From the NCBI GenBank assembly GCA_009859145.1, contig VRVR01000030.1, positions 115,097 through 179,096 on the forward strand: a DNA stretch of 64,000 bases, in the 5' to 3' direction. Positions within the stretch are counted from its first letter, which is position 1. Every line of letters begins with the position of its first letter. The DNA is from Andalucia godoyi (lineage: Eukaryota > Discoba > Jakobea > Jakobida > Andaluciidae). The position numbers and the translations under genes were made by a program. Below, piece by piece: positions 55,451 to 64,000 of this stretch. The notes under the pieces are model-generated. The model ran no database searches. It saw only the letters and a list, made by a program, of their open reading frames with translations, and was not told the DNA's origin.

Positions 55451-56302
55451 TCATAGGCGTAGCAATAGTGCAAACTGCCGCTGGAGCGAGAAGGAGACTG
55501 GATCGTCTTTCCTGAGAAGCATTGTTGAGAGTCTGAGCGACGGAATGCGGAGTTTCAAAGGTATGAAATGATACCGAACGCTGTCGAAAGAGGCGATGTA
55601 CGTCGAGAGGACTGTGGATACGGCGGTCGCTTCCGGCGTCAGAGCATTCAACATCAAGATCCAGCTCCGCTGTGAAACTACGCATCGCTTCTGCACCACA
55701 AGGCGACACGCGTTTGAAAAGATCAAATTCCTCAGGCTCTGCGTATGTACATGCGGGTCCAGCCATTCTTTGCAGTCTTGCATTTCTTGCTGCGACTCGT
55801 CTAGAAAATCAGAAAGTTGCGCCACGATGCGGTCGACAGTGGGTCGGTCCAGCTGGTGCGCTTCCTTCGAAGCAGCAGAATCGTCGACCAGGTTCAGAGC
55901 AATGTGGCTCATAAACGACTCTAGAGTCTCCGTGTGCGATTTGAGAGGAATGCTAGGAACATACGCAGTGTCCAATGGAACCTTCACCGACGGATACACA
56001 AGATTGGAAAATGGCTCGTTTTCTTGTGCAGTCGCAGGAAGCATCAATGGCATCCTTCCTGGTACGAACGGAACGGATGTTTTCAGAGACGGAAGCGAAA
56101 CCTCCATTTTTGACATGTCAATCTCAAACTCGGATCGCTCATTTGCTCGTGTGGATAATGATGAAGGTGCCGGTTCTCGGTGCTTGGCAGCTGGAAACAC
56201 TCCAAACAGCTCTTCCAAGATCGACGGGTTCTTTTCAGCATCTTCCAGCGTCAACATCGACGCATCTTTAAACTTGCGCCCAAACTCTTCCCATGTGCTC
56301 AT
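55451..56302 (-). CDS. Uncharacterised protein
   Basis: 283 residues from ATG 56302 (MSTWEEFGRKFKDASML). An N-terminal acidic helix (EDAEKNPSILEELFGVF) precedes a linker with prolines, and residues 150-283 are helical: IALNLVDDSAASKE, VDRIVAQLSDFLDESQQEMQ, WILMLNALTPEATAVSTVLSTYI, and a final LQRQFALLLRL. No domain recognised. Its start is 305 bases from the divergent importin-9 gene. Confidence 0.5.
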   Translation of the reverse strand: MSTWEEFGRKFKDASMLTLEDAEKNPSILEELFGVFPAAKHREPAPSSLSTRANERSEFEIDMSKMEVSLPSLKTSVPFVPGRMPLMLPATAQENEPFSNLVYPSVKVPLDTAYVPSIPLKSHTETLESFMSHIALNLVDDSAASKEAHQLDRPTVDRIVAQLSDFLDESQQEMQDCKEWLDPHVHTQSLRNLIFSNACRLVVQKRCVVSQRSWILMLNALTPEATAVSTVLSTYIASFDSVRYHFIPLKLRIPSLRLSTMLLRKDDPVSFSLQRQFALLLRL

Positions 56303-56607
56303 CGACTGTCGCCAAAAAAACACGGCAGCGCAGTTTCATCCAGGAAGGACGGGCAAAGAAGAAGAAGAAGAAGAAGCAGGAGAGCGTCCTCAGATTCAAA
56401 AGAAAAAATGCGTGAAAACTGATGCTGACTGTAGCGATGCCTTACGTACGACACGGCTACCGCGTGATGCTTTGATGGTAGATCTTCTCCTGGCGCTGGT
56501 GTTTCGACTGCGTTTTTCCTGCGTTTTTCGCTTTGCAGTTGGATTCCTTTTGCTCTCTCCGCGTGTGTGTGTGTGCGTGTGTGTGCGTGCGTGCGTGCGG
56601 GTGTGTG
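56303..56607. other. Divergent promoter region with GT/GC tract
   Basis: 305 bases. Its last 46 bases are a (GT)n/(GC)n tract (56562-56607) ending directly at the importin-9 ATG. Confidence 0.6.
56562..56607. repeat. (GT)n/(GCGT)n tract abutting the start codon
   Basis: Imperfect GT repeats with interspersed GC steps, ending at the ATG of the importin-9 gene. Confidence 0.9.
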
Positions 56608-59600
56608 ATGAACGCATATAGCCCCTTTGGGTCTCTTGGAGAGCTCATAGCGTCCGTGTACGATCAGTGTGACAATGTTCGTAGAAATGGAGAAGTTGTC
56701 ATCAGCCGGTTGTTGTGCACTGCAGGATTTTCTTTGGAGTTGCTCAAGTTTGCATTGGACCATTCGCAGCAACAGGACTTGCGTCATGCTGCACTTATTC
56801 TCTTGAAAAAGTTGATTCATGATCACTGGGATGGCTACGTGAATGAAACATACACGATTCCGGAGGATGAAAAACGAATTATTCGAAATGAGATTCTTTT
56901 TGGCTTGTTTTGTGAAGAGCAACTTGCAGCCGTTTCGATGGCTTCTGCTCGATGTGTCGCGACTATCGCTTCGTTTGATGTTCCTGAAAAGTGGCCAGAA
57001 TTGCTTCCAGGACTCCTCAGTGTTGTGCGCAACCCGTCCTCCACCGAAGCCAAAATTGAAAGCGCATTGCGGTGTCTGGCGCTTGTGACCGAAGATCTGA
57101 GTTCCTTGGATCTGGATTTTGCGGTGAACCATATCATCCCCCCATTGCATAATACGATCTCCGGGTCGCAGTACTCCCTGCTATCAAAGTATTTTGCGAT
57201 GTCATGCATCTCAAACGTTTTGGAAACTATGGCGCAACTAATCGAATCCGATCAGGACACACGAATTCTGGGCGCCTACATTCGATCCACGTTTCTGCCC
57301 ATGTTCGGACCACTGTTTTCCGAAGCACTCAGAGAGCCTCTGCTTCCTCTGTCCGATGTGTCGCAAAGGCGGACTGGCTGCTACGCATTTCGAATGAGTC
57401 TGCTGAAGTTGGTGCAGCTGCTCTACCAACAGATGAGCACGTACCTTGTCCCACCGTCCCCAAAGAAAAAGAAGAGTAAGAGTAAGGGCAATGGATCTGG
57501 GTCTGCATCGCAAAGGGACCCTGTTTCCCAAATGTCGCCGGCTGCTTCAAGCGCGGTATCACTGCCTTTCCTGGCGGAGCTTGTGGATTCTATTTGCCAG
57601 TTGGTACCGCTGTATCTTGGGCTGATTGTTCATGTGCCCAATAGTTCCGCGGTTCCGACGGCCATTCTCAGTGACAGAGTAGATTTCGAGGGGGAGGTCT
57701 ATTCTTTAGAAATCGTCACTCTGCAGTCAATAGAAGTACTGAACACGTTGATTGGGAACTTCCGAATCTCGCATTTTCTTGTTCCGTACTGTGAGCAAGT
57801 TTTATCATGTGCTGCCCACTTGATCCAGATTACTCCAGACCAAGCCTCCGTATGGATGGAAGATCCGAATGCGTATGTTGTGAATGAGGATGATTCTTCT
57901 GCAGAATTCACGGTGCGTTTGGTTTGTCTCGACTTGGTTTTCCACTTCTTGGAGGCGTTCGATGATGCGGCGACTTCTATGGATGCTGTTTGGAAGTCAA
58001 TTGGTCCGTTGTTGGCCAACAGTGAAGACTGGAGGTCTCGAGAGGCCGGTTTGGCTGTGTTCTCTGCTCTTGTCCAGAAGGATGCTGCATGTTTTGGACA
58101 ATGGGCGGCGCGCCACGGGCCGGGAATTTCGGCTCTTGTACGTGAGTGGCTTTCTGCGGACTTGTCTTCTGGGAATCCCTTCATTCGCGGTCGTGCACTG
58201 GCGCTGGTTCCATGCTTATCTCCATTCGTTTCGATCCATTTGCCTGCCGCCGTTCCAGGAATACTCGAGCTTGTCGTTTTTGCTGTTGTGTCGCCGAAGC
58301 AACCAATCCCCGTGCGCATGTCATCTTGCAAAGCTCTGCATGCTTTGTGTGGTAATGCTGACGCTTTGAAGCAGTTTGAATCCAAGTTCGGCGTTCAAGT
58401 TCCTGGAATTCTTTCCGCTCTGCAAACGATTGCGGGAGACTTGGAGTCGGACTCCCTCCAGCTGGTGTTGGAAAGTATGCGATCCATGTGTAGAATCATT
58501 GAAAAGGTGAACCTCAACGATGCTGATCTGCTCAACCTTTGGAATCACCACTTTTCGGTCTTATTTCGGCTCCTCGAGTCCAACCACGAAGATCCCATGA
58601 CTTGCGACATGATCGTTGATGATGTATGCACTCTTCTCAAACTTCCGAATTGCCGTGTTGTCTTTTCCCAACAGTTTATGCCAACAGTAACACGCTCTTT
58701 GGCACTATTTAATGATCCCAAGTTTGTACATTCGTGTCTGTATGCATTAGAGATTCTGCGTCGATTTGTGGACTCTGCAGATTTGACGTCTCCGTACCTC
58801 ACCACACTGTTTTCGGAGTTGTTTGGCCAACTGGTGCGCATCACTACCTCCACAGACCAGACCATGCTGTTGCAGCGATCTTTGGATTGCCTGCGCTCCT
58901 TCTTGAGGGTGGTTCCCATTTCAGTTTTCATTTCGTCTTCGGAATACATCACCAGTCTCTTTGGTGTCGTTTCGCATCTCGTGTCTGGTGACGTGAACGA
59001 ATCTGCGTTGCTGTCGCTGGGTGCTTTCTTGTCCGTATTTGTGACAAAGTTCTCGTCCTTGGCTTCTTATGAGCAATTGACAGCGTTGATCAAGATTGTT
59101 GCCCAACGGCTGTTCTCGACTCAATCGCATTCTCTGAAGCGGACACTGATTGTCTTCTTTGCAAAACTCGTTTTTGCGGATCCCATCACCATTGTTAGCT
59201 ATTTATCATCCGTGATGCAAGAGGACGGGTCGAGTTTGTCCTTGTTTCAGGGGCTGCTTCTGTCTTGGACATCTCTGCAATCCGAAATGCTTGCTCGTTA
59301 CGAAGCGAATGTCTCTGTATCAGCACTGACGAAACTGTTCTTCTTCAACTCCCCTCTCATGGACATTACGCTTCCTCAAGTCCGGGAAGTTGAATCTTCG
59401 TCTTCTCGGTTGTCTCCAATGAACTCCCCTTCCTCTCGTCCGAAGGAATACTCGATCGGAATCAAAACCCGGAGTTTTGCGGCGCTGGAAAAGGCGCGAA
59501 TGCGGACGGAGATTGTGCAGGTGCACGCTCGTCTTGTTGTGTTTCATGCTCTAGTATCTGTGTTCTTGCGGCTGACCGAAGATGACTTGCTTGCCAATGA

Positions 59601-59979
59601 CGAGTACGATGAAGACGACGGGGACTTCGATGAGGGGGAGACATGTCGTGATGAAGCTGCGAAGGCGGGACAGTCTCCGTTTGCGGATGCTGCAGAGTTT
59701 GCCCACGTACTCGAAGACGAGCCGGATGATGCTGGACTGGGTGTTTTTGGTCTTGGAGGAGGAATGGGAGAGTTTGACGATGAAGAAGAGCAGGAAGACG
59801 ATCCAGACATCCTAGCGGACCCCCTTTTCCAGCTGGATGTCCGCAAATTCTTGGCCTCCTTGTTCTTTGGAACGTCCGAGTATGGCCCTATTCCCCAGTT
59901 TGAAACGCTGCTTTCTTCGATCCCGGACATTGAAAGGGATCCCTTCATAGCTGTTATGCAGAAACTGAAAAGATCGTAA
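56608..59979 (+). CDS. IPO9: Importin-9 (karyopherin beta, Kap114 family)
   Basis: 1123 residues from ATG 56608. The protein is a HEAT solenoid. The N-terminal part has the importin-beta pattern (LRHAALILLKKLIHDHW, then VPEKWPELLPGLL). Diagnostic of importin-9: QASVWMEDPNAYVVNEDDSS (matching W..DP..FV.DEDD), and the end EEEQEDDPDILADPLFQLDV matching the human EEDDPDALKDPLYQIDL. A lysine-rich loop (KKKKSKSKGNGSGS) lies near 290. The cargo in other species includes core histones and TBP. The GT tract is immediately before the ATG and must be 5' UTR. Confidence 0.93.
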   Translation: MNAYSPFGSLGELIASVYDQCDNVRRNGEVVISRLLCTAGFSLELLKFALDHSQQQDLRHAALILLKKLIHDHWDGYVNETYTIPEDEKRIIRNEILFGLFCEEQLAAVSMASARCVATIASFDVPEKWPELLPGLLSVVRNPSSTEAKIESALRCLALVTEDLSSLDLDFAVNHIIPPLHNTISGSQYSLLSKYFAMSCISNVLETMAQLIESDQDTRILGAYIRSTFLPMFGPLFSEALREPLLPLSDVSQRRTGCYAFRMSLLKLVQLLYQQMSTYLVPPSPKKKKSKSKGNGSGSASQRDPVSQMSPAASSAVSLPFLAELVDSICQLVPLYLGLIVHVPNSSAVPTAILSDRVDFEGEVYSLEIVTLQSIEVLNTLIGNFRISHFLVPYCEQVLSCAAHLIQITPDQASVWMEDPNAYVVNEDDSSAEFTVRLVCLDLVFHFLEAFDDAATSMDAVWKSIGPLLANSEDWRSREAGLAVFSALVQKDAACFGQWAARHGPGISALVREWLSADLSSGNPFIRGRALALVPCLSPFVSIHLPAAVPGILELVVFAVVSPKQPIPVRMSSCKALHALCGNADALKQFESKFGVQVPGILSALQTIAGDLESDSLQLVLESMRSMCRIIEKVNLNDADLLNLWNHHFSVLFRLLESNHEDPMTCDMIVDDVCTLLKLPNCRVVFSQQFMPTVTRSLALFNDPKFVHSCLYALEILRRFVDSADLTSPYLTTLFSELFGQLVRITTSTDQTMLLQRSLDCLRSFLRVVPISVFISSSEYITSLFGVVSHLVSGDVNESALLSLGAFLSVFVTKFSSLASYEQLTALIKIVAQRLFSTQSHSLKRTLIVFFAKLVFADPITIVSYLSSVMQEDGSSLSLFQGLLLSWTSLQSEMLARYEANVSVSALTKLFFFNSPLMDITLPQVREVESSSSRLSPMNSPSSRPKEYSIGIKTRSFAALEKARMRTEIVQVHARLVVFHALVSVFLRLTEDDLLANDEYDEDDGDFDEGETCRDEAAKAGQSPFADAAEFAHVLEDEPDDAGLGVFGLGGGMGEFDDEEEQEDDPDILADPLFQLDVRKFLASLFFGTSEYGPIPQFETLLSSIPDIERDPFIAVMQKLKRS

Positions 59980-60187
59980 AGTCAACACTACCTAGAGAAG
60001 CATCTTTTTTGGTCGCCGAGGAATGGGGGAAGGATATGCGACAGAATCAACCTGGGCTTGGCGCAAGTGATGATCATTGGCAATGCTTCAACACCAAAGA
60101 AGAAACATAATGCATTTTACTTTCCCTTACTATGTGAACTTTGCTGTTTGTTTGGTTGTTTTTGCTCTTGTTCGCCCTTTTTCCCGC

Positions 60188-60627
60188 TTAGCTCTCTGCA
60201 ACATCTACCTTTTCTTCTTCGTCTACAAGAAATCCCACCATGCTCTTTTGCATCAGAGAATCAATGTTCACCCAAGCATGATACTTGTCAAACATTGACG
60301 ATCCTTCTTTTCCAGCAACCATCATCAGCTTCTCCGGGCCTCCGGGGTGATAATCCAGATACGGAGCGATGTTGTAAATCTTCCCTCGAATGACAGTCCA
60401 CGCGTCTTCTCTGGTGTTATGTTTCTTAACCTCGCTCATCGGAACCCGGATCCAGCGTCCACCCGGGACCCCAGAAAGCGACGTAGACTCGTCATTCAGT
60501 TTCTGCCATCCAACAAGGCCGTGCCCCGGCTTCAAAGCAACCTTTTCCCGCGGTTTCCCGGGAACAGCGGCGAGCTGTGGAGACCCTTCATTCAACCATC
60601 CAATTGTGTTTATCTTGTCGGCACCAC

Positions 60628-60631
<4 letters not shown>
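60188..60631 (-). CDS. Cytochrome b5-like heme protein
   Basis: 147 residues from ATG 60631; the open frame upstream runs through the CT repeat and is not used. The C-terminal 80 residues are a cytochrome b5 domain: MSEVKKHNTREDAWTVIRGK, IYNIAPYLDYHPGGPEKL with the first heme His in HPGG, and the second in FDKYHAWVN. It resembles the heme domain of NCB5OR (CYB5R4), whose N-terminus also has P-G-x-G-L-x-x-W (here KPGHGLVGWQKL). No flavin domain or membrane anchor follows, so it is soluble. Probably an electron donor; partner unknown. Confidence 0.9.

Positions 60632-60660
<29 letters not shown>
60629..60660. repeat. (TC)n microsatellite at a start codon
   Basis: About fourteen TC units overlapping the 5' edge of the cytochrome b5-like gene (immediately 5' on the minus strand). 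Confidence 0.9.
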
Positions 60661-60661
<1 letters not shown>

Positions 60662-61023
60662 TCCTCTTCGTTTCTTTCTCTTCCAATTGCACTCCTTCTC
60701 TGCTCCCCCTTCTTGCCTGCTCCTCAGCGCAACGGAAAACGTGCCAGCTGCACTGGGCAAAGCGTCTTTCTCTGCTCCAGCTGCTTGGCGGGGAATTTTC
60801 CGGATGCAGGCCTCGGAAACGCCCGACGCAGGCTACGCGCGTTGGACGACGACGGCGGAATCCAAAAGTATCTACGGTAGGCTACGGTATCTATGACTCA
60901 ACCATGAAAACCCGCTCCAGCATGCGCTCCGGTCGAAAACCGAAACCCACCCGGAAAAGGATGGTGATAATGAAGTTGATAACGACCGGTTGGGGGGATA
61001 TTCGGACAAGAACACTCGGCAGA
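60632..61023. other. Divergent promoter region
   Basis: 392 bases between the cytochrome b5-like and RP2 starts; TC repeat at one edge. The frame that runs through it to RP2 is open but not protein-like. Confidence 0.5.
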
Positions 61024-62103
61024 ATGGGATGTTTCTTTTCAAAGGAAGCAGAGCAAGTAGACATTGTGTACAGGTACTCGTATGAATGTGAACCGATAGC
61101 AGGATTCCTGGAACGCGCTCAAATATCCGATGCTTCTGCGTTCCAAATGTCGAAGCTTTCGTCTCAAACCGTGGTTCGGCCACCAGGCTCGATCGGCGGT
61201 CAGGCGTTTGCAATTGAAGAATGTACAGATTGTGATATTTTTCTGACGGACCACATTGCGTCGATCAACATCGACGAATGCACTAACTGCCGACTGTTCA
61301 TTGGACCGACCGCTGGGCCTGTGTTCTTGCGAAACTGTGTGGGATGTGTGTGTATTGTTGCATGTCAGCAATTTCGAACACGGGACTGTTCGGATTGCAC
61401 ACTTTTGCTTTATGCAGCGAACCGTCCAATCATCGAAGAATCCAGAAATATGAAGATTGGCTGTTTCTCGTTCTTCTACTTCAATCTTCGCGCTCAATTC
61501 AATGCTGCCAAGTTGAGCATTTACAACAACACGTGGTGGAACGTGTACGATTTCACACCTTCCAATTCTGTGCAATCTTGTGTGTTCTTGTCTCTGGAAG
61601 AAATGAAACAAGTCGCAACGGGTTTCAGAACTCTTGCATCAGTCGCTCCTGAATACTTCTCTGGCGACGAGGTGGATATCTGTGCTCAAACAAGCGTCGT
61701 GCCGTACACGATTGGGAAGGCGGGTGTTGATCATCTGCTGGATTCCAGTACTCCGAACGTTCGTCTTTTAGTCTTGTTTCCGCCCAAGTTTGCGGCAGAT
61801 GCGCTCAAGCTCGTGGCTCGTTGCGACCCGCAAACCAGTCACATGCATCGCGCCAGAGAGATTCTGTTCAGCAGTGATCAATTCGCGCAGCTTTTTGCAT
61901 TCCAAGGGCTCAAACGGGCAGCAGGTAACCGAAAGATGTGGCTTGAGGGCCCGTCCATCGGAGTCGAACTGACCGTTCCGTCTGTTGACTTGGTGCAGAC
62001 CGTTCTTCAGGAGATGTTTGGGAAGCATGCCGGTGACGTATGTCTTGATGCAAATCTGGAAACCGCAGATTATTTTTTCGAGAGGCTTCCGGAGTCCGTG
62101 TAG
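61024..62103 (+). CDS. RP2: RP2/XRP2-like TBCC-domain protein (ARL3 GAP)
   Basis: 359 residues from ATG 61024. The start MGCFFSKEAEQV is the dual acylation signal of RP2 (Gly2 myristoyl, Cys3 palmitoyl; human MGCFFSKR). The TBCC beta-helix follows: GQAFAIEECTDCDIFLTDHI, INIDECTNCRLFIGPTAGPV, FLRNCVGCVCIVACQQFRTR with the catalytic arginine in QQFRTRDC, and the end PIIEESRNMKIGCF. The C-terminal part (about 225-359) is the NDK-like domain. RP2 is the GAP for ARL3 and helps release lipidated cargo into cilia; it fits the ciliary genes nearby. Choosing the MGCFF start ignores 149 upstream open codons. Confidence 0.96.
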   Translation: MGCFFSKEAEQVDIVYRYSYECEPIAGFLERAQISDASAFQMSKLSSQTVVRPPGSIGGQAFAIEECTDCDIFLTDHIASINIDECTNCRLFIGPTAGPVFLRNCVGCVCIVACQQFRTRDCSDCTLLLYAANRPIIEESRNMKIGCFSFFYFNLRAQFNAAKLSIYNNTWWNVYDFTPSNSVQSCVFLSLEEMKQVATGFRTLASVAPEYFSGDEVDICAQTSVVPYTIGKAGVDHLLDSSTPNVRLLVLFPPKFAADALKLVARCDPQTSHMHRAREILFSSDQFAQLFAFQGLKRAAGNRKMWLEGPSIGVELTVPSVDLVQTVLQEMFGKHAGDVCLDANLETADYFFERLPESV

Positions 62104-62320
62104 CCTGTAGTAAGTTGTTTTCTTATTCCTATACCTATTCTTGCTTTCCATGGCCAATTGGCCGTAAAAACAATGCCAAATCTGCTCTTGAAAACAAAAC
62201 ACCTATTCGAAAGAAGAAGAAAACGGCGGGAGGAACAGGAACAGAGGGGGCATTGCGCAGAGGATCCCAGCCATAGCCGAATTTCTTTACATCCATTTTC
62301 CAAACTGAGAGCCTCTCTTG

Positions 62321-62920
62321 CTACGAGAGTCCAAGAAGCTGCTTTGACTGGATAATGTTCTTTTCCTTTCCCGGCCCAAGAATCCGCTTTCCAGCATCAG
62401 ACCAGTACGAGTGTGATTCTAGAAACTTCAGATTGGACTCGTTCCAGTCTCTCGGAGTTGTTTCTGGTTTGAGAATCCCTTGCTTTGTGAATTCGATTCG
62501 CAAGGACTCGGATCGCAAGAAGAACCATTCGGTGCCAAGATGCCCAAGATCTGCGTCACACATCAACTTGCACAGAATGTCGTCTCCTGGATTCTGAGGC
62601 ATCATTGTCGCCATGATTATTCTCGAGATATGCTCGATCTCTTCGGGAGAATAACCCCATTTCGGCAGTTCTTCCTGAGCTCTCTTCACTCCAAATGGCT
62701 CATTCTTGGGATACACATCGAGATATCCGGTGTCATGAAACAGCGCTGCAACTTTTAAAAGACGGAGCTCAGCCTCGGATATGCCCTGCTCTTTTCCCAG
62801 TCTTTCTGCCATCGGGAGAACATCTTTTCGAGTATGATCCGTGCAATGATACAGCAAATGCGCCGGCAACTTAGCGTCAAGCTCCGCAAAGACTTTGGAG
62901 CACAAATCCTCAAACGACAT
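62321..62920 (-). CDS. HD-domain phosphohydrolase
   Basis: 199 residues. The H...HD...D metal motif is complete: YHCTDHTRKDVL (His), VAALFHDTGY (HD) and LMCDADLGHLG (final Asp). Residues LPAHLLYHCTDHT and KNEPFGVKRAQEELPKWGYS are typical of small cytosolic HD proteins found in bacteria and protists. Substrate unknown, possibly a nucleotide. Its stop is 217 bases from that of RP2 (convergent). Confidence 0.88.
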   Translation of the reverse strand: MSFEDLCSKVFAELDAKLPAHLLYHCTDHTRKDVLPMAERLGKEQGISEAELRLLKVAALFHDTGYLDVYPKNEPFGVKRAQEELPKWGYSPEEIEHISRIIMATMMPQNPGDDILCKLMCDADLGHLGTEWFFLRSESLRIEFTKQGILKPETTPRDWNESNLKFLESHSYWSDAGKRILGPGKEKNIIQSKQLLGLS

Positions 62921-63117
62921 CTATTAATTTATTTATTTCTCCTCGTTCCTGCTTTGGTTTTTTGTTTTTTTTTAAATAAAAAAATGTTCGCACGTTTTTG
63001 ACGTTTCCACACGAGCACAAAAAAAAAAAATTTAAAATCAACAAGAAGCTTCACAAGGCACAAAGCTGTTCTCTGCGCTTGAAAAATAAAAGGCAATTCG
63101 AGTTTCGGCACGCCAAA

Positions 63118-63333
63118 ATGAAAGTGGAAACACGATTCGGGCTCACGATTTCACAAAGCAAGGATTCGAGCAACGTGCAGAAAGTGCTTGATTCTTCGCC
63201 GGTTGATGCAACAAACAAAACAACAGCAGCAGGATTTTTTTCTCCGATCGTTGGGAAATGGACGAGAACGCTGAACGACCCGAAAAAATGGAAGGGAAGG
63301 AAGGACCTTTTCCAGCGCATTTCCAAAGTTTGA
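63118..63333 (+). CDS. Short hypothetical protein
   Basis: 71 residues from ATG 63118 in good context (CAAAATGA). Basic C-terminus with GKWTRTLNDPKKWKGRKDLF. Divergent from the HD gene, 197 bases away. No family recognised; could be a genuine small protein or an exon. Confidence 0.35.
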   Translation: MKVETRFGLTISQSKDSSNVQKVLDSSPVDATNKTTAAGFFSPIVGKWTRTLNDPKKWKGRKDLFQRISKV

Positions 63334-63418
63334 TTTCGTTTCCTTCTCTACTCTTGGTTTTTATAGTTGTCATTTTTAGTAAAGGAAGAAAGAAAGAGGG
63401 GAAAACTGCACGACAACC

Positions 63419-64000
63419 ATGGCTTCTGAATTCTTATCAAAGTCTCTTCTCGATTGCATTCTTGAAAAGGTGGAAGGCCAGCAGCAAAAAACATCTTTTG
63501 TGTCAAGAACACTTTGGATTGGCCGGCTGAAAGATGGTGGGTCGTCGTCGGCAGCATTGAATCTCACTCGGGATGTGCTTTCTGTTGTTCGCCGGCGCCA
63601 AGAACGCGCTGCATTTATGACGGCAGAGGATCTGGAGGCTTCCGTAACGGGAATCCAACTTGGTCTCTCCACGTTTGTGGCAACACTTGTAGAAGCCAGC
63701 CCATCGGTTCTTGAAAGCATGTATGAGACAATTATGGTTCATCACCTGTATCATTCGACGTTTGATGATATTCGAGTAATTGCGTACACAGATGATATTC
63801 CCAAGCGAAGTTTCCACACGTTTGTCAACAAGGATGTGGCTCCGCCAAATGCAGACGTGCAGTTGGACGATGAGAATCTGGTGGCAAATCTTGCAGATTT
63901 ATATCTCAATTTTGTGCAGCTCGGCGACGCGATGGCTGGCAAGCGAGACTCACAGCTTGCGTCATTCTTGGAAACGATGAAGACTACGTGTGCCCACTTG
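63419..64000 (+). CDS. N-terminal part of an unrecognised protein (cut by window edge)
   Basis: ATG 63419 in good context (ACCATGG) opens a frame that stays open for 194 codons to the right edge. It begins MASEFLSKSLLDCILEKVEG and contains FVSRTLWIGRL and DIRVIAYTDDIPKRSFHTFV. Helical and soluble; no motif recognised. Confidence 0.7.
   Translation, partial: MASEFLSKSLLDCILEKVEGQQQKTSFVSRTLWIGRLKDGGSSSAALNLTRDVLSVVRRRQERAAFMTAEDLEASVTGIQLGLSTFVATLVEASPSVLESMYETIMVHHLYHSTFDDIRVIAYTDDIPKRSFHTFVNKDVAPPNADVQLDDENLVANLADLYLNFVQLGDAMAGKRDSQLASFLETMKTTCAHL

Noticed and set aside
60577-61023. 149-codon N-terminal extension of RP2
   Set aside because: The MGCFFSK acylation start at 61024 is diagnostic; upstream codons run through a CT repeat.

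Overview
This is a gene-dense nuclear window from a eukaryote: about 39 protein-coding genes in 64 kb, mostly spaced by 100-500 bases, on both strands. At least eight genes contain one short spliceosomal intron (about 116-269 nt), always near the 5' end, usually with a GTATGN donor (GTACGT in one gene) and a CTAAC/CTAAT or similar branch site. The gene set points to a free-living flagellated protist: an outer-arm dynein light chain LC1, the ciliary TBCC protein RP2, an enolase with a Dpy-30-like docking extension and a GAS2-like coiled-coil protein, beside core genes such as BRCA2, RPAC2, SLU7, ERO1, importin-9, LAMTOR5 and glycogen phosphorylase. All three stop codons end genes, so the standard code fits. 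I cannot name the organism.

Layout. 1-5 kb: end of a membrane protein, GAR-like coiled-coil protein, a radical-SAM-fold protein whose intron is filled by a (CA)n tract. 5-12 kb: a C1orf131/Faf1-like ribosome-biogenesis factor, BRCA2, a CHO2-type PE methyltransferase. 12-19 kb: a small mitochondrial protein, small basic and acidic nuclear-type proteins, a tRNA m3C methyltransferase, RPAC2, a membrane protein, a PRMT. 19-25 kb: a SIR2 NADase-like protein and an Aquarius-like helicase. 24.8-26.5 kb: repeat island with two broken Fanzor (eukaryotic TnpB) ends. 26.5-33 kb: a large alpha-solenoid protein (FANCD2/FANCI-like candidate), an unknown protein, a second METTL2/6/8-type methyltransferase. 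33.2-34.4 kb: second island with an internally deleted Fanzor element. 34.5-51 kb: hemerythrin, LC1, glycogen phosphorylase, WD40 protein, ERO1, arrestin-like protein, SLU7, LAMTOR5, enolase, RGG-type protein. 51.6-53.6 kb: a decayed Tc1/mariner-type DDE transposon inserted at a fourth Fanzor right end. 54-64 kb: Maf pyrophosphatase, importin-9, cytochrome b5-like protein, RP2, HD-domain protein and a gene running off the right edge.

Most notable: (i) four copies of a Fanzor right end sharing a C-terminal coding tail and a GC-rich hairpin with a length-varying stem, a candidate guide-RNA (omegaRNA)/element end; (ii) a SIR2 effector-like protein with a C-terminal degenerate receiver-like region; (iii) a Tes/MJ0619-like radical SAM protein that keeps the family's flanks but lacks the catalytic CxxxCxxC; (iv) the strong 5' bias of introns. 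Functional links inside the window are thematic (cilium: LC1, RP2, enolase; DNA repair: BRCA2 and perhaps the solenoid protein; splicing: SLU7, Aquarius) rather than operonic.
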